A DNA stretch of 64,000 nucleotides from Streptomyces qinzhouensis (GCF_007856155.1 NZ_CP042266.1:5704001-5768000); one strand, 5' to 3'; shown: positions 18,922 through 29,347, counted from the stretch's first letter. Numbers and translations: made by a program. Notes: generated by a model from the sequence alone, not told the origin.

Positions 18922-20189
18922 CCGGCCGCACCCCCGGCCGGTCCACCCCCGCCGCACCCGCGCCCCGGCACCCGCACCTGCCGGACACCGCCCCCGGCCA
19001 CCCGCCGCCCGACGACCGGGACCGCATCGCCCGCGCCCTCCTCACCCGCGTTATCGAACCGGGCGACCCCATCGCCGGACAGTGGCTCGACCGGTTCGGC
19101 GCCGCCGCACTGCTCGACCGGATCACCACCTCCACCGACAGCCCCGGCACCGAACCCTCACTGCCCGGCGCCGGCCCGCGCCGGCTCGCCGCCTACCGGG
19201 CCCGCGCAGCCGCCGCCGACCCCCACCGCGACCTCGACACCATCACCGCCGCCGGCGGCCGGTTCATCTGCCCCGGCGACCCCGAATGGCCCACCCAACT
19301 GGACGACCTCGGCCCCGCCCGGCCCATCGGCCTCTGGACCAGAGGACCGGCACCGCTCAGGACCTGGGCCCTGCGCTCCGTCGCCCTCGTCGGCGCCCGC
19401 GCCTGCACGCCCTACGGATCCCATATGGCCACCACCCTGGCCACCGGACTCGCCGAACGCGGCTGGGTCGTCGTCTCCGGAGCCGCCTACGGAATCGACG
19501 GCGCCGCCCACCGCGGCGCCCTGGCCGCAGGCGGTGCCACCGCCGCCGTACTGGCCTGCGGAGTGGACGTCTGCTATCCCGCCGGACACACCGAACTCCT
19601 CCACCGCATCACCCGGCAAGGGCTCGTCATCGGCGAGTTACCACCGGGAGACCACCCCACCCCCAGCCGCTTCGTCCTCAGAAACCGCGTCATCGCCGCA
19701 CTCACCCGGGGCACGGTCGTCATCGAAGCCGCCTATCGCAGCGGCTCCCTCGTCACCGCTCGCCGTGCCCGCGAACTCGGGCGCCACATCATGGGTGTTC
19801 CCGGCCCCGCCACCAGCGCCCTCTCCGCAGGAGTCCATGAACTGCTGCGGGCCGAAGGCAACCTGGTCACCGACGCCGACGAAGTGATCGAACTGATCGG
19901 CGGAATCGGCGAACTGACGCCCCGGCGGCGCGGACCCGTCCACCCGAAGGACCTCCTGAACCCCGAAAGCGCACGCGTCCTCGAAGCGATCCCCGCCCGC
20001 GGCGCCGCCCGCCCAGCGGACCTCGCCACCGCGGCCGGCACGACCACCGACGAGACCCTCGCCAGACTGTACGAACTCCACGCCCTGGGATTCGTCGAAC
20101 GCACGGGAGAGAGCTGGACCCTCGCCGCCCGCACGCATCGCGAGTCGCACACGCGGCGAGGCGGACCCCGATCCGGGGCATTCGGGTGA
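18918..20189 (+). CDS. dprA: DNA-processing protein DprA
   Basis: 423 residues, GTG start overlapping the comM stop. An N-terminal HhH-like region is followed by the Rossmann DprA core: SVALVGARACTPYGSHMATTLA, VVVSGAAYGIDGAAHRGALAAGG, PPSRFVLRNRVIAALTRGTVVIEA. A C-terminal winged helix follows (PARGAARPADLATAAGTTTDETLARLYEL). DprA loads RecA on incoming single-stranded DNA. An in-frame TTA leucine codon at 19638-19640 (in VIGELPPGD) means translation should depend on the bldA tRNA, linking the gene to developmental timing. Confidence 0.95.
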   Translation: MTGRTPGRSTPAAPAPRHPHLPDTAPGHPPPDDRDRIARALLTRVIEPGDPIAGQWLDRFGAAALLDRITTSTDSPGTEPSLPGAGPRRLAAYRARAAAADPHRDLDTITAAGGRFICPGDPEWPTQLDDLGPARPIGLWTRGPAPLRTWALRSVALVGARACTPYGSHMATTLATGLAERGWVVVSGAAYGIDGAAHRGALAAGGATAAVLACGVDVCYPAGHTELLHRITRQGLVIGELPPGDHPTPSRFVLRNRVIAALTRGTVVIEAAYRSGSLVTARRARELGRHIMGVPGPATSALSAGVHELLRAEGNLVTDADEVIELIGGIGELTPRRRGPVHPKDLLNPESARVLEAIPARGAARPADLATAAGTTTDETLARLYELHALGFVERTGESWTLAARTHRESHTRRGGPRSGAFG

Positions 20190-20470
20190 AAAAGTGACAG
20201 GAGCGACCATTGCGGTGCCGTGCGCCGTATGTGAAGACCGGCGTACGCCGTCGCAGCACCGGCCCTCGGATACGAGAACGACGGAACCCTTCGCGCGCGG
20301 TCGCCCACCGGCCTTCGCCCACTGCGACCATTCAGTCACGCTACGCTCACCACCTCCGGCTACGGCACCCGCACCCCGACGCCACCCGTTCCACCCTCCC
20401 CGCCCCACCCGCTGCACCGTCCGTCCCTCGCACCAAGTCCCCTCAACAGCAGAACGGCTCAAGGCAACGC
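20190..20470 (+). promoter_or_regulatory. whiG upstream region
   Basis: 281 nt between dprA and whiG without a credible gene. It opens with an A-rich stretch followed by AGTGAC (20193-20198), and has CAGTCACGCTACGCTCACC near 20333-20351, which includes a possible -10 (TACGCT) and BldD-like AGTGA/TCACC half-sites. whiG is a known BldD target in S. coelicolor, so an operator is expected; my placement is only a guess. Confidence 0.35.
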
Positions 20471-21307
20471 ATGCCCCAGCACACCCCCGGGTCTGATCGC
20501 GCGCCAATGCCCCCCGCTGCCCGTGGCGCCGCGCGGCCCCCCGCTCCCTCGTCGCTCGAGGAGTTGTGGCAGTCGTACAAGGCCACCGGGGACGAGCGCC
20601 TGCGCGAACAGTTGATCCTGCACTACTCGCCCCTGGTGAAGTACGTGGCCGGCCGGGTCAGCGTCGGCCTGCCCTCCAACGTCGAACAGGCGGACTTCGT
20701 CTCCTCCGGAGTCTTCGGACTCATCGACGCCATCGAGAAGTTCGACATCGAGCGGTCGATCAAGTTCGAGACCTACGCCATCACCCGCATCCGCGGCGCG
20801 ATGATCGACGAACTGCGCGCCCTCGACTGGATCCCGCGCTCCGTACGCCAGAAGGCCCGCGCCGTCGAACGCGCCTACGCCACCCTGGAGGCGCAGCTCC
20901 GCCGCACTCCCAGCGAGGGCGAGGTCGCCTCCGAAATGGGCATCGGCATCGACGAACTGCACGCTGTTTTCAGCCAGTTGTCCCTGGCGAACGTTGTCGC
21001 CCTCGAAGAACTGCTCCATGTCGGCGGCGAAAGCGGCGACCGGCTCAGCCTCATGGACACCCTGGAAGACACCGCCGCGGACAACCCCGTCGAAGTCGCC
21101 GAGGACCGGGAACTGCGCCGGCTGCTCGCCCGTGCCATCAACACCCTCCCGGACCGGGAGAAGACCGTCGTCACCCTCTACTACTACGAGGGCCTCACCC
21201 TCGCCGAAATCGGCAATGTGCTCGGTGTCACGGAGAGCAGAGTCAGCCAGATCCACACAAAATCCGTCCTCCAGCTGCGGGCGAAACTGGCCGACGTCGG
21301 ACGCTGA
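20471..21307 (+). CDS. whiG: Sporulation sigma factor WhiG
   Basis: 278-residue FliA-type (group 3) sigma factor that commits aerial hyphae to sporulation. ATG 20471 begins [11 protein letters not shown], matching Streptomyces WhiG. Region 2 includes [39 protein letters not shown] and [20 protein letters not shown]; region 3 has [14 protein letters not shown]; region 4 ends with the [24 protein letters not shown]. In-frame starts upstream were rejected because they extend across the promoter region into non-conserved sequence. It is regulated elsewhere by the BldD and RsiG c-di-GMP systems. It has no TTA codon. Confidence 0.98.
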   Translation: MPQHTPGSDRAPMPPAARGAARPPAPSSLEELWQSYKATGDERLREQLILHYSPLVKYVAGRVSVGLPSNVEQADFVSSGVFGLIDAIEKFDIERSIKFETYAITRIRGAMIDELRALDWIPRSVRQKARAVERAYATLEAQLRRTPSEGEVASEMGIGIDELHAVFSQLSLANVVALEELLHVGGESGDRLSLMDTLEDTAADNPVEVAEDRELRRLLARAINTLPDREKTVVTLYYYEGLTLAEIGNVLGVTESRVSQIHTKSVLQLRAKLADVGR

Positions 21308-21353
21308 CGGCGAATCGACCCATCCTCTTGCGCCGCATCCGTAAAGTGGAAGG

Positions 21354-21935
21354 GTGCCCAGGATTCGAGCGGCCTCCGTGGCCGAGCACCGGACCATGCA
21401 GCGCGACGCACTGCTCGACGCCGCGCGCTCACTGCTGTCCGAAGGCGGCACGGAAGCGCTGACCTTCCCCGCCCTCGCCGAGCGCACCGGCCTCGCCCGG
21501 TCGTCCGTGTACGAGTACTTCCGCTCCCGCGCGGCCGTCGTCGAAGAACTGTGCGCGGTCGACTTTCCCGTTTGGGCGGCCGAGGTCGAGGCCGCCATGG
21601 AGCGAGCGGACGACCCCGGAGGCAAGGTCGAGGCCTATGTGCGCAGCCAGCTGAACCTGGTGGGAGACCGACGGCACCGGGCCGTCGTCGCCATCTCCGC
21701 CGGAGAGCTCGACGACGGCGCCCGGGAGAAGATCCGCGCCGCCCACGGCGGCCTCATCGCCATGATCGTCGAGGCCCTCGCGGAACTCGGCCATGAACAG
21801 CCCCGGCTCGCCGCCATGCTGCTCCAGGGCGTGGTGGACGCGGCGGTGCGCCGTATCGAACTGGGCGCGGCGGAGGATCCCGCGGTGATCGCCGACGCGG
21901 CCGTCTCCCTCGCCCTGCACGGCGTCCACCCCTGA
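21354..21935 (+). CDS. TetR family transcriptional regulator
   Basis: 193 residues, GTG start. The N-terminal TetR HTH (about 15-60) contains LLDAARSLLSEGGTEALTFPALAERTGLARSSVYEYFRSRAAVVEEL. The all-helical ligand domain has no diagnostic residues, so the inducer is unknown. It lies 46 nt downstream of whiG in the same direction and may be partly co-transcribed; it converges on the M23 peptidase gene. The target is not evident. Confidence 0.9.
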   Translation: MPRIRAASVAEHRTMQRDALLDAARSLLSEGGTEALTFPALAERTGLARSSVYEYFRSRAAVVEELCAVDFPVWAAEVEAAMERADDPGGKVEAYVRSQLNLVGDRRHRAVVAISAGELDDGAREKIRAAHGGLIAMIVEALAELGHEQPRLAAMLLQGVVDAAVRRIELGAAEDPAVIADAAVSLALHGVHP

Positions 21936-22082
21936 CTCCCGCCCCTCCGGGGGCCCTCCCCCCTCCCCCTCCCCCCCCGCCCCACCCTCCCCGTTTCTTG
22001 TCGTGCGGTCAGTGATGCCGTGCGTGGGGGACCCGCGCCGGTGGGCGGTGCTCGTCGGCGCGCGGGGTCCCGGTGGGTGCGG

Positions 22083-22700
22083 TCATCGGCGCATGTCGTT
22101 CCCCTCGTTCCTCTCGTTTCTCGGGTCGCCGGTCCGGCTGGGCGGGGGTGGTGTGAGGGGGAGCAGCCGGGGCGGCGGCCGGTGGAGGAGGGAGAGGGGG
22201 TCGAGGTAGTCCCGGGCGCGCAGCAGTCCCCAGTGGAGGCAGGGGGCCGGGCAGTGGAGCGGGGCCGCGGAGAGCCTGGCGACGGGCCGGCCCGCGGTGA
22301 CCCTGGTGCCGGTGGGGTGGAGGGCGTCGACCGGTTCGTAGGTGATGCGCAGTGGTGGGTCTCCGGTGCCGTCCAGGGTCAGGGAGAGCACTCCGCGGCC
22401 GGCGATGCGGCCGGCGAAGGAGATCCGCCCGGATCCGGCGGCCCGTACTTCGGTGCCGGGTGGGGCGGCGAGATCCACTCCGCGGTGGCCGGGCCCGTAG
22501 GGAGAGGCGGGCGGGGTCCAGCCGCGGACGATCCTCGGACGGGGCACCGGCCAGACCCGGCCGTCACCCGTAGTGGCCGAGTGGTGGATGGTGCGTGGCG
22601 GGTCGGGCGGCGGACGGGGGGCGGCTAAGGGCCCTGGGGTCACGGAAAGTGACAGCAGGGTGGGGAGCAGGGCGAGGGTGGTGAGTGTGCTGTGCGGCAT
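22083..22700 (-). CDS. Secreted M23 family metallopeptidase, TTA-containing
   Basis: 205 residues from the ATG at 22700 ([20 protein letters not shown], an uncharged hydrophobic signal-like N-terminus); the frame is open to 22916 but that part is not conserved. The catalytic LytM/M23 domain is present: [23 protein letters not shown] supplies the first zinc His/Asp and LHWGLL the second His motif. It probably cleaves peptidoglycan cross-links outside the cell. Leucine 25, within the signal region, is a TTA codon (22626-22628), predicting bldA dependence. It is divergent from rpsB and convergent with the TetR gene. Confidence 0.85.
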   Translation of the reverse strand: MPHSTLTTLALLPTLLSLSVTPGPLAAPRPPPDPPRTIHHSATTGDGRVWPVPRPRIVRGWTPPASPYGPGHRGVDLAAPPGTEVRAAGSGRISFAGRIAGRGVLSLTLDGTGDPPLRITYEPVDALHPTGTRVTAGRPVARLSAAPLHCPAPCLHWGLLRARDYLDPLSLLHRPPPRLLPLTPPPPSRTGDPRNERNEGNDMRR

Positions 22701-22751
22701 GGAACGAGGGTGCACCGGGGGGCCGGGATCGGGTGGATCACGGCGGGTTTC

Positions 22752-22778
22752 TGTGGACAGCCGTTCGGTTGTGGACAA
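22752..22778 (-). promoter_or_regulatory. DnaA-box-like pair between the M23 gene and rpsB
   Basis: TGTGGACAG (22752-22760) and TGTGGACAA (22770-22778); the second is the exact complement of TTGTCCACA and the first differs at one end base. They are 18 bp apart in the divergent promoter region. Downstream, GTACACT at 22807-22813 may contain the rpsB -10. Confidence 0.5.
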
Positions 22779-22959
22779 CGCCGTCACCCGGCACCGTCCG
22801 GGTCCCGTACACTTCCTATGGCGATCCGGGTCACCGGGTCGACTTCGCACGCCCCGCCACCGTGCAGCCCTTACGGGTCGGTGGCCGCGCCCCTCGGTCC
22901 TTCGCGGCAGGCGCATCGGGGCGTCAGGACATCAACCGAGAATTCAAGGAGATACGGCC

Positions 22960-23889
22960 ATGGCCGTCGTCACGATGCGGGAGCTGCTGGAGAGCGGCGT
23001 CCACTTCGGTCACCAGACCCGTCGCTGGAACCCGAAGATGAAGCGCTTCATCTTCACCGAGCGCAACGGCATCTACATCATCGACCTGCTCCAGTCGCTG
23101 TCGTACATCGACCGCGCCTACGAGTTCGTCAAGGAGACCGTCGCGCACGGCGGCTCCATCATGTTCGTCGGCACCAAGAAGCAGGCCCAGGAGGCGATCG
23201 CCGAGCAGGCGACCCGCGTGGGCATGCCGTATGTCAACCAGCGCTGGCTCGGTGGCATGCTGACCAACTTCTCCACCGTCTACAAGCGTCTGCAGCGCCT
23301 CAAGGAGCTCGAGCAGATCGACTTCGAGGACGTGGCCGCCTCCGGCCTGACCAAGAAGGAGCTGCTCGTCCTCTCCCGTGAGAAGGCGAAGCTGGAGAAG
23401 ACCCTCGGCGGCATCCGCGAGATGCAGAAGGTGCCGAGCGCCGTCTGGATCGTCGACACCAAGAAGGAGCACATCGCCGTCGGTGAGGCGCGCAAGCTCC
23501 ACATCCCGGTCGTCGCGATCCTCGACACCAACTGCGACCCCGACGAGGTCGACTACAAGATCCCCGGCAACGACGACGCGATCCGCTCCGTCACGCTGCT
23601 GACCCGGGTGATCGCCGACGCCGTCGCCGAGGGCCTCATCGCCCGTTCCGGTGTCGCCACCGGTGACTCCAAGCCGGGCGACAAGGCCGCCGGTGAGCCG
23701 CTCGCCGAGTGGGAGCGCGACCTCCTCGAGGGCGAGAAGAAGGCCGACGACGCCGAGGCCGAGAAGCCGGCCGAGGCTGCCGCCGAGGCCCCTGCTGCCG
23801 AGGTCTCCGCCGACGAGGCTCCCGTTGCCGAGGCCCCCGTCGCCGAGGCCGAGGCCGAGAAGCCGGCCGCGGACGCCGAGCAGGCCTGA
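22960..23889 (+). CDS. rpsB: 30S ribosomal protein S2
   Basis: 309 residues from ATG 22960 ([27 protein letters not shown]), with AAGGAG upstream; an in-frame start at 22573 would run through the promoter region and was rejected. The S2 fold ends near residue 225 and is followed by an Ala/Glu/Pro-rich acidic tail of about 80 residues, typical of high-GC actinobacteria. It forms the rpsB-tsf pair; the long 5' leader (about 150 nt) may mediate autoregulation by S2, as known in other bacteria. Confidence 0.98.
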   Translation: MAVVTMRELLESGVHFGHQTRRWNPKMKRFIFTERNGIYIIDLLQSLSYIDRAYEFVKETVAHGGSIMFVGTKKQAQEAIAEQATRVGMPYVNQRWLGGMLTNFSTVYKRLQRLKELEQIDFEDVAASGLTKKELLVLSREKAKLEKTLGGIREMQKVPSAVWIVDTKKEHIAVGEARKLHIPVVAILDTNCDPDEVDYKIPGNDDAIRSVTLLTRVIADAVAEGLIARSGVATGDSKPGDKAAGEPLAEWERDLLEGEKKADDAEAEKPAEAAAEAPAAEVSADEAPVAEAPVAEAEAEKPAADAEQA

Positions 23890-24071
23890 CCGCCGCAGAG
23901 CACGGCAGGTGAGGACGGCGGGGGCGGTGCCATGTGCACCGGCCCCGCCGCCCGCCCGCGGATCCGCACCGGCCCCGTCCGGGCCACGGTCCCGGGCCGC
24001 GCGGCGTTCGCCGCACGGCCCGCAGCGGATCCGTCTTCGACTTCCGACCTTTCGAGGAAAGACTCAAGGAC

Positions 24072-24908
24072 ATGGCGAACTACACCGCCGCCGACGTCAA
24101 GAAGCTCCGTGAGCTGACCGGCGCCGGCATGATGGACTGCAAGAAGGCCCTGGACGAGGCCGACGGCAACGTCGACAAGGCCGTCGAGCTGCTGCGCGTC
24201 AAGGGCCAGAAGGGCGTCGCCAAGCGCGAGTCCCGCACCGCCTCCAACGGCGCCGTCGTCGCCCTCATCTCCGAGGACAAGACGTCCGGCGTTCTGCTGG
24301 AGCTGAAGTGCGAGACGGACTTCGTCGCCAAGGGTGAGAAGTTCCAGGCCGTCGCCAACGCGCTCGCCGCGCACGTCGCCGCGACCTCCCCGGCCGACCT
24401 CGACGCGCTGCTCGCCTCCGAGATCGAGGCCGGCAAGACCGTTCAGGCGTACGTCGACGAGGCCAACGCCAACCTCGGCGAGAAGATCGTCCTCGACCGC
24501 TTCGCACAGTTCTCCGGTGCGTACGTCGGTGTCTACCTGCACCGCACCATGCCGGACCTGCCGCCGCAGGTCGGCGTGCTCGTCGAGCTGAGCGCCGACA
24601 ACGCGGACGTCGCCAAGGACGTCGCCCAGCACATCGCCGCCTTCGCGCCGAAGTACCTGTCCCGCGCGGACGTGCCGGCCGATGTCGTCGAGAACGAGCG
24701 CCGGGTCGCCGAGGCCACCTCTCGCGAGGAGGGCAAGCCCGAGGCCGCCCTGCCGAAGATCGTCGAGGGTCGGGTCAACGGCTTCTTCAAGGAAGTCACC
24801 GTCCTTGAGCAGGCCTTCGCGAAGGACAGCAAGAAGTCCGTCCAGAAGGTTCTCGACGAGGCCGGTGTGGAGCTGAAGCGCTTCGCCCGTATCCGCGTCG
24901 GCGCCTGA
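24072..24908 (+). CDS. tsf: Elongation factor Ts
   Basis: 278 residues from ATG 24072 ([41 protein letters not shown]). It contains the UBA-like N-terminal domain, the [11 protein letters not shown] motif that contacts EF-Tu, and the dimerisation core. It is the guanine-nucleotide exchange factor for EF-Tu. It is 182 nt after rpsB with AAGGA before the ATG, and a stem-loop follows the stop. Confidence 0.98.
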   Translation: MANYTAADVKKLRELTGAGMMDCKKALDEADGNVDKAVELLRVKGQKGVAKRESRTASNGAVVALISEDKTSGVLLELKCETDFVAKGEKFQAVANALAAHVAATSPADLDALLASEIEAGKTVQAYVDEANANLGEKIVLDRFAQFSGAYVGVYLHRTMPDLPPQVGVLVELSADNADVAKDVAQHIAAFAPKYLSRADVPADVVENERRVAEATSREEGKPEAALPKIVEGRVNGFFKEVTVLEQAFAKDSKKSVQKVLDEAGVELKRFARIRVGA

Positions 24909-24933
24909 CCGGGACGCAGAAACACCGGTACCC

Positions 24934-24972
24934 GCGTCCCCGGATCCGCCCGGAGCGGCGGCACGGGGACGC
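24934..24972 (+). terminator. Stem-loop after tsf
   Basis: Perfect 9-bp arms GCGTCCCCG / CGGGGACGC enclosing about 21 nt, 25 nt after the tsf stop. Probably an rpsB-tsf terminator or attenuator before pyrH. No T-tract. Confidence 0.55.
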
Positions 24973-25157
24973 CGAGTACGCGATCGATCCGTCGGCCCGC
25001 TAGGGTTTCCCACGCAGTCACAGGCCGCGTGGGCCCCGGACGGTGCCGTCGCGCCCGGAGCGCCGGACGACCGCAGATCTGACGAGGAGGCCATTGCCGA
25101 CAGGGACCCAGTACCCAACGGCAGTGGCCTTTCTCGTATGTGCACGAGGAGATCTCC

Positions 25158-25964
25158 ATGAACAAGGGCGCGGACGCCACCCAGGCGGTTGGCGACAACA
25201 GCGACCACGACCACGACGGGAAGCACGACGTGAACCAGACCGGTAGCGGACGCTTCATGCTGAAGCTCTCCGGAGAGGCTTTCTCCGGCGGTACGGGTCT
25301 CGGCGTGGACCCCGATGTCGTGCACGCCATCGCCCGCGAGATCGCGGCCGTCGTCCGCGGCGGTGCCCAGATCGCCATTGTCATCGGTGGCGGCAACTTC
25401 TTCCGCGGCGCGGAACTCCAGGTACGCGGCATGGACCGGGCCCGCTCCGACTACATGGGCATGCTCGGTACGGTCATGAACTGCCTCGCGCTCCAGGACT
25501 TCCTGGAGAAGGAGGGCATCGACTCCCGGGTCCAGACCGCCATCACCATGGGCCAGGTCGCCGAGCCGTACATTCCGCTGCGGGCCGTGCGCCATCTGGA
25601 GAAGGGGCGTGTGGTCATCTTCGGCGCCGGTATGGGCATGCCGTACTTCTCCACCGACACCACCGCCGCCCAGCGTGCCCTGGAGATCGACGCCGAGGCC
25701 CTGCTGATGGGTAAGAACGGGGTCGACGGGGTCTACGACGCCGACCCCCGGACCAACCCCGGCGCGGTCAAGTACGACGCGCTGGAGTACGGCGAGGTCA
25801 TCACGCGGGACCTCAAGGTCGCCGACGCCACGGCGATCACCCTCTGCCGTGACAACGCCCTGCCGATCCTGGTCTTCGAACTGCTGGCCGAGGGCAATAT
25901 CGCCCGTGCGGTACGGGGTGAGAAGATCGGCACGCTCGTCAGTGACAAGGGCACCCGGGCCTGA
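25158..25964 (+). CDS. pyrH: UMP kinase PyrH
   Basis: 268 residues from ATG 25158, behind GAGGAGA; an in-frame ATG at 25140 lies inside that ribosome site. Amino-acid-kinase fold with [13 protein letters not shown] (about 30), [38 protein letters not shown] and [31 protein letters not shown]. It phosphorylates UMP to UDP. The first 30 residues are a hydrophilic His/Asp-rich extension ([11 protein letters not shown]) that could bind metal but is not a family feature. It is followed by frr, the standard order. Confidence 0.97.
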   Translation: MNKGADATQAVGDNSDHDHDGKHDVNQTGSGRFMLKLSGEAFSGGTGLGVDPDVVHAIAREIAAVVRGGAQIAIVIGGGNFFRGAELQVRGMDRARSDYMGMLGTVMNCLALQDFLEKEGIDSRVQTAITMGQVAEPYIPLRAVRHLEKGRVVIFGAGMGMPYFSTDTTAAQRALEIDAEALLMGKNGVDGVYDADPRTNPGAVKYDALEYGEVITRDLKVADATAITLCRDNALPILVFELLAEGNIARAVRGEKIGTLVSDKGTRA

Positions 25965-26111
25965 ACCGGGGGGTGTCCCGGGCTTCGTTGAACGGATGCC
26001 CGAGGATAGACAAAGCCCTGCCGGTCGGACACCGTGCAGGGAAGACGCGACAGGTTCCGCCCGACCGGGCAGTTGTCAGCCGGGCCTACTCAAGACACGC
26101 AGGAGCAAGTG

Positions 26112-26669
26112 GTGATCGAAGAGACCCTCCTTGAGGCCGAGGAGAAGATGGAGAAGGCCGTCCTGGTTGCCAAGGACGACTTCGCCGCGATCCGCACCGG
26201 ACGCGCGCACCCGGCGATGTTCAACAAGATCGTGGCCGACTACTACGGCGCGCTGACCCCGATCAACCAGCTCGCGTCCTTCTCGGTGCCCGAGCCCCGG
26301 ATGGCCGTGGTCACGCCCTTCGACAAGACGGCGCTGCGCAATATCGAGCAGGCGATCCGCGACTCCGACCTCGGTGTCAACCCGAGCAACGACGGCAACA
26401 TCATCCGTGTGGTGTTCCCGGAGCTGACCGAGGAGCGCCGCCGCGAGTACATCAAGGTCGCCAAGACCAAGGCCGAGGACGCCAAGATCTCCATCCGCGC
26501 GGTGCGCCGCAAGGCGAAGGAGACCATCGACAAGTTCGTCAAGGACGGCGAGGTCGGCGAGGACGAGGGCCGCCGTGCCGAGAAGGAGCTCGACGACACC
26601 ACCGCCAAGTACGTGGCGCAGGTCGACGAGCTGCTGAAGCACAAGGAAGCCGAGCTGCTCGAAGTCTGA
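26112..26669 (+). CDS. frr: Ribosome recycling factor
   Basis: 185 residues, the standard length, from GTG 26112 ([17 protein letters not shown]), with AGGAGC upstream. Domain I helices include the RTGRAHP motif near residue 30 and [26 protein letters not shown]; domain II sits between ([21 protein letters not shown]). With EF-G it splits post-termination ribosomes. The stop overlaps the cdsA start by one base. Confidence 0.98.
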   Translation: MIEETLLEAEEKMEKAVLVAKDDFAAIRTGRAHPAMFNKIVADYYGALTPINQLASFSVPEPRMAVVTPFDKTALRNIEQAIRDSDLGVNPSNDGNIIRVVFPELTEERRREYIKVAKTKAEDAKISIRAVRRKAKETIDKFVKDGEVGEDEGRRAEKELDDTTAKYVAQVDELLKHKEAELLEV

Positions 26670-27907
26670 TGAACGACGCTTCCTGGGGGGCCCCGCAGCG
26701 GGCCGACTACGTCGGGGGGTGGCGTCCGCAGGACCGGGGCCCGCTTTCGGCGGGTCCCGCGTACGACGGGCACGACGCACAGCAGACTCGGCCCATGCCC
26801 ATCGTGCCGGACTTTCCCGACGCAGGTAGAGACGCCGGCGGTCCCGGTGACCGCGACCGCCGGAACGACAGTGGCCGGGGGGCCGCCGAGCCGGGCCGCC
26901 CCCTGTTCCGCGATGAGCTCCCTCGGGAGCCCCGGCCGGCCGGGCCGCAGCCCCCGCCGGCCGGTGGTCCCGGGGATTCCCGCGGTGGCGAGGTTCCCGG
27001 CGCTCCGGACGCCGCCGGCGGGCCCGGTGCTTCCGGTGATCGGGCGGCTCCCGCGGCGGGCGCTCCGGACGCCGCCCGGCCGGAGAAGGAGAAGAAGCGG
27101 GCCGGCCGTGATCTGCGGGCGGCGATAGGGGTCGGGGTCGGGCTCGGCGCGGTGATCGTCGCGTCGCTCTTCGTCGTCAAGGCCGTCTTCGTCGGCGTCA
27201 TAGCGGTCGCCGTCGTGGTCGGACTCTGGGAGCTGACGTCCCGCCTTCAGGAGCGCAAACAGATCAAGGCCCCGCTGGTGCCGCTCGCGGTCGGCGGCGC
27301 GGCGATGGTCGTCGCCGGGTATGTGCGCGGCGCGGAGGGTGCCTGGGTCGCGACGGCCCTCACGGCCCTCGCGGTCCTGGTGTGGCGGATGACGGAGCCC
27401 CCCGAGGGCTATCTGAAGGACGTCACCGCGGGAGTCTTCGCCGCGTTCTACGTCCCGTTCCTGGCGACCTTCGTGTCGATGATGCTCACCGCCGACGACG
27501 GGGCGCAGCGGGTACTGATCTTCCTCCTGCTCACCGTGGTCAGCGACACCGGCGCGTACGCGGTCGGCTGGCGCTTCGGCAAACGGCGGCTGGCGCCGCG
27601 GATCAGCCCGGGGAAGACCCGGGAGGGGCTGTTCGGCGCGATGGGCTTCGCCATGGTCGCGGGCGCCCTGTGCATGCAGTTCCTCATTGACGGCGGTGCC
27701 TGGTGGCAGGGGATCCTGCTGGGCCTCGCGGTCGCCGTCACGGCGACCCTGGGCGATCTGGGCGAGTCGATGATCAAACGGGATCTCGGTATCAAGGACA
27801 TGGGCACCCTGCTTCCGGGTCACGGCGGCATCATGGACCGTCTGGACTCGCTGCTGCCGACGGCGCCGGTGGTGTGGCTGTTGCTGGTGGTGTTCGTCGG
27901 GGCCTGA
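26669..27907 (+). CDS. cdsA: Phosphatidate cytidylyltransferase CdsA
   Basis: 412-residue integral membrane enzyme making CDP-diacylglycerol, precursor of phosphatidylethanolamine, phosphatidylinositol and cardiolipin. The first 145 residues are a Pro/Gly-rich cytosolic extension. About eight TM helices follow (VIVASLFVVKAVFVGVIAVAVVVGL and others). The CDS signature is complete: ESMIKRDLGIKDMGTLLPGHGGIMDRLDS. It is translationally coupled to frr. Confidence 0.96.
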   Translation: MNDASWGAPQRADYVGGWRPQDRGPLSAGPAYDGHDAQQTRPMPIVPDFPDAGRDAGGPGDRDRRNDSGRGAAEPGRPLFRDELPREPRPAGPQPPPAGGPGDSRGGEVPGAPDAAGGPGASGDRAAPAAGAPDAARPEKEKKRAGRDLRAAIGVGVGLGAVIVASLFVVKAVFVGVIAVAVVVGLWELTSRLQERKQIKAPLVPLAVGGAAMVVAGYVRGAEGAWVATALTALAVLVWRMTEPPEGYLKDVTAGVFAAFYVPFLATFVSMMLTADDGAQRVLIFLLLTVVSDTGAYAVGWRFGKRRLAPRISPGKTREGLFGAMGFAMVAGALCMQFLIDGGAWWQGILLGLAVAVTATLGDLGESMIKRDLGIKDMGTLLPGHGGIMDRLDSLLPTAPVVWLLLVVFVGA

Positions 27908-27993
27908 GCCACGACACCGTCCCGGGGTAGGGCAAAGCCGGCCGCCGCCCCGACGGAACCCGGGTGAGCTGCGGTTTTGCCGGTGAGGGCTCG

Positions 27994-28002
27994 TTGTCCA
28001 CA
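27994..28002 (+). promoter_or_regulatory. DnaA-box-like 9-mer upstream of rlmN
   Basis: An exact TTGTCCACA lies 45 nt before the rlmN start, in the 139-nt cdsA-rlmN gap. It is one of several exact copies in gaps of this window. Confidence 0.45.
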
Positions 28003-28046
28003 GGATGGCGGGCCCTTCTCCGTATCTCTGCGACACTGGATGGACC

Positions 28047-29153
28047 ATGCCGAAGCCCGGAGAACTCACTTTCATCGCGCCCCGCGGAGCCAAGAAGCCC
28101 CCGAGGCATCTCGCCGACCTCTCGCCGGCCGAGCGCAAGGACGCCGTCGCCGCGATAGGCGAGAAGCCGTTCCGCGCCCGCCAGCTCTCCCAGCACTACT
28201 TCGCGCGGTACACCCACGATCCGGCGGAGTGGACGGATATTCCGGCCGCGGCGCGGGAGAAGCTGGCCGCCGAACTGCTGCCCGAGCTGATGTCGGTGGT
28301 GCGGCATATCTCGTGCGACGACGACACCACCCGTAAGACGCTCTGGAGACTGCACGACGGGACCCTCGTCGAATCGGTTCTGATGCGCTACCCGGACCGG
28401 GTGACGATGTGCATCTCCTCCCAGGCGGGCTGCGGGATGAACTGCCCGTTCTGCGCCACCGGGCAGGCCGGTCTCGACCGGAACCTGTCGACGGCGGAGA
28501 TCGTGCACCAGATCGTCGACGGGATGCGGGCGCTGCGGGACGGCGAGGTCCCGGGCGGGCCCGCCCGGCTGTCGAACATCGTGTTCATGGGCATGGGCGA
28601 GCCGCTGGCGAACTACAAGCGGGTCGTGGGCGCCATCCGGCGGCTCACCGACCCCGAGCCGGACGGGCTGGGGCTCTCGCAGCGCGGTATCACCGTCTCC
28701 ACGGTCGGTCTGGTGCCCGCGATGCAGCGCTTCGCCGACGAGGGCTTCAAATGCCGGCTCGCCGTATCGCTGCACGCCCCGGACGACGAGCTGCGCGACA
28801 CCCTGGTGCCGGTCAACACCCGCTGGAAGGTGCGCGAGGTTCTCGACGCGGCCTGGGAGTACGCGGAGAAGTCGGGCCGCCGGGTCTCCATCGAGTACGC
28901 GCTGATCCGCGATATCAACGACCAGGCCTGGCGCGGCGATCTGCTGGGCAGACTCCTCAAGGGCAAGCGGGTCCATGTCAATCTCATTCCGCTGAACCCC
29001 ACCCCCGGCTCGAAGTGGACCGCGTCCCGGCCGGAGGACGAGAAGGCGTTCGTCGAGGCCATCGCCGCCCATGGGGTGCCGGTGACCGTGCGGGACACCC
29101 GGGGCCAGGAGATCGACGGGGCCTGCGGACAGCTGGCCGCGGCCGAACGGTGA
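28047..29153 (+). CDS. rlmN: 23S rRNA (adenine2503-C2)-methyltransferase RlmN
   Basis: 368 residues from ATG 28047 ([31 protein letters not shown]), the conserved start; the in-frame start at 28005 adds 14 unrelated residues. Radical-SAM cluster motif CGMNCPFC (about 135-142). RlmN features include GNG-like [17 protein letters not shown], and the late catalytic Cys in EIDGACGQL. It methylates A2503 of 23S rRNA and A37 of some tRNAs. A DnaA-box-like 9-mer precedes it. Confidence 0.97.
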   Translation: MPKPGELTFIAPRGAKKPPRHLADLSPAERKDAVAAIGEKPFRARQLSQHYFARYTHDPAEWTDIPAAAREKLAAELLPELMSVVRHISCDDDTTRKTLWRLHDGTLVESVLMRYPDRVTMCISSQAGCGMNCPFCATGQAGLDRNLSTAEIVHQIVDGMRALRDGEVPGGPARLSNIVFMGMGEPLANYKRVVGAIRRLTDPEPDGLGLSQRGITVSTVGLVPAMQRFADEGFKCRLAVSLHAPDDELRDTLVPVNTRWKVREVLDAAWEYAEKSGRRVSIEYALIRDINDQAWRGDLLGRLLKGKRVHVNLIPLNPTPGSKWTASRPEDEKAFVEAIAAHGVPVTVRDTRGQEIDGACGQLAAAER

Positions 29154-29233
29154 CGGACCGGACACGGTCCGGGACCGCCCCCTGCCATGGCGGGATCCAT
29201 GCCTTGTAGTCTGGCCTGAACATTTGCATATTT

Positions 29234-29327
29234 CCGACAGGGGAGCGCCACAGCGCTGAGAGTGCGGTACCCACGGGGCCGCAGACCCTCTGAACCTCGC
29301 CCGGGTCATTCCGGGTAGGAAGTTCGG
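29234..29327 (+). ncRNA. TPP (thiamine pyrophosphate) riboswitch
   Basis: THI-box aptamer in the leader of thiBPQ. P1 pairs CCGA (29234-29237) with TCGG (29324-29327). The invariant CTGAGA is at 29256-29261, and the actinobacterial second core ACCCTCTGAACCT...CGGGTAGGAAG is at 29284-29323. It should lower transporter expression when thiamine pyrophosphate is abundant. A possible -10 TAGTCT is at 29207-29212. Confidence 0.93.
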
Positions 29328-29347
29328 TCTTTCACTCGAGCTGTTGC

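Noticed and set aside
27908..28046. Remnant of a genomic island between cdsA and rlmN
   Set aside because: The gap is only 139 nt with a promoter and DnaA-box-like site; no integrase fragment or attachment repeats were seen.
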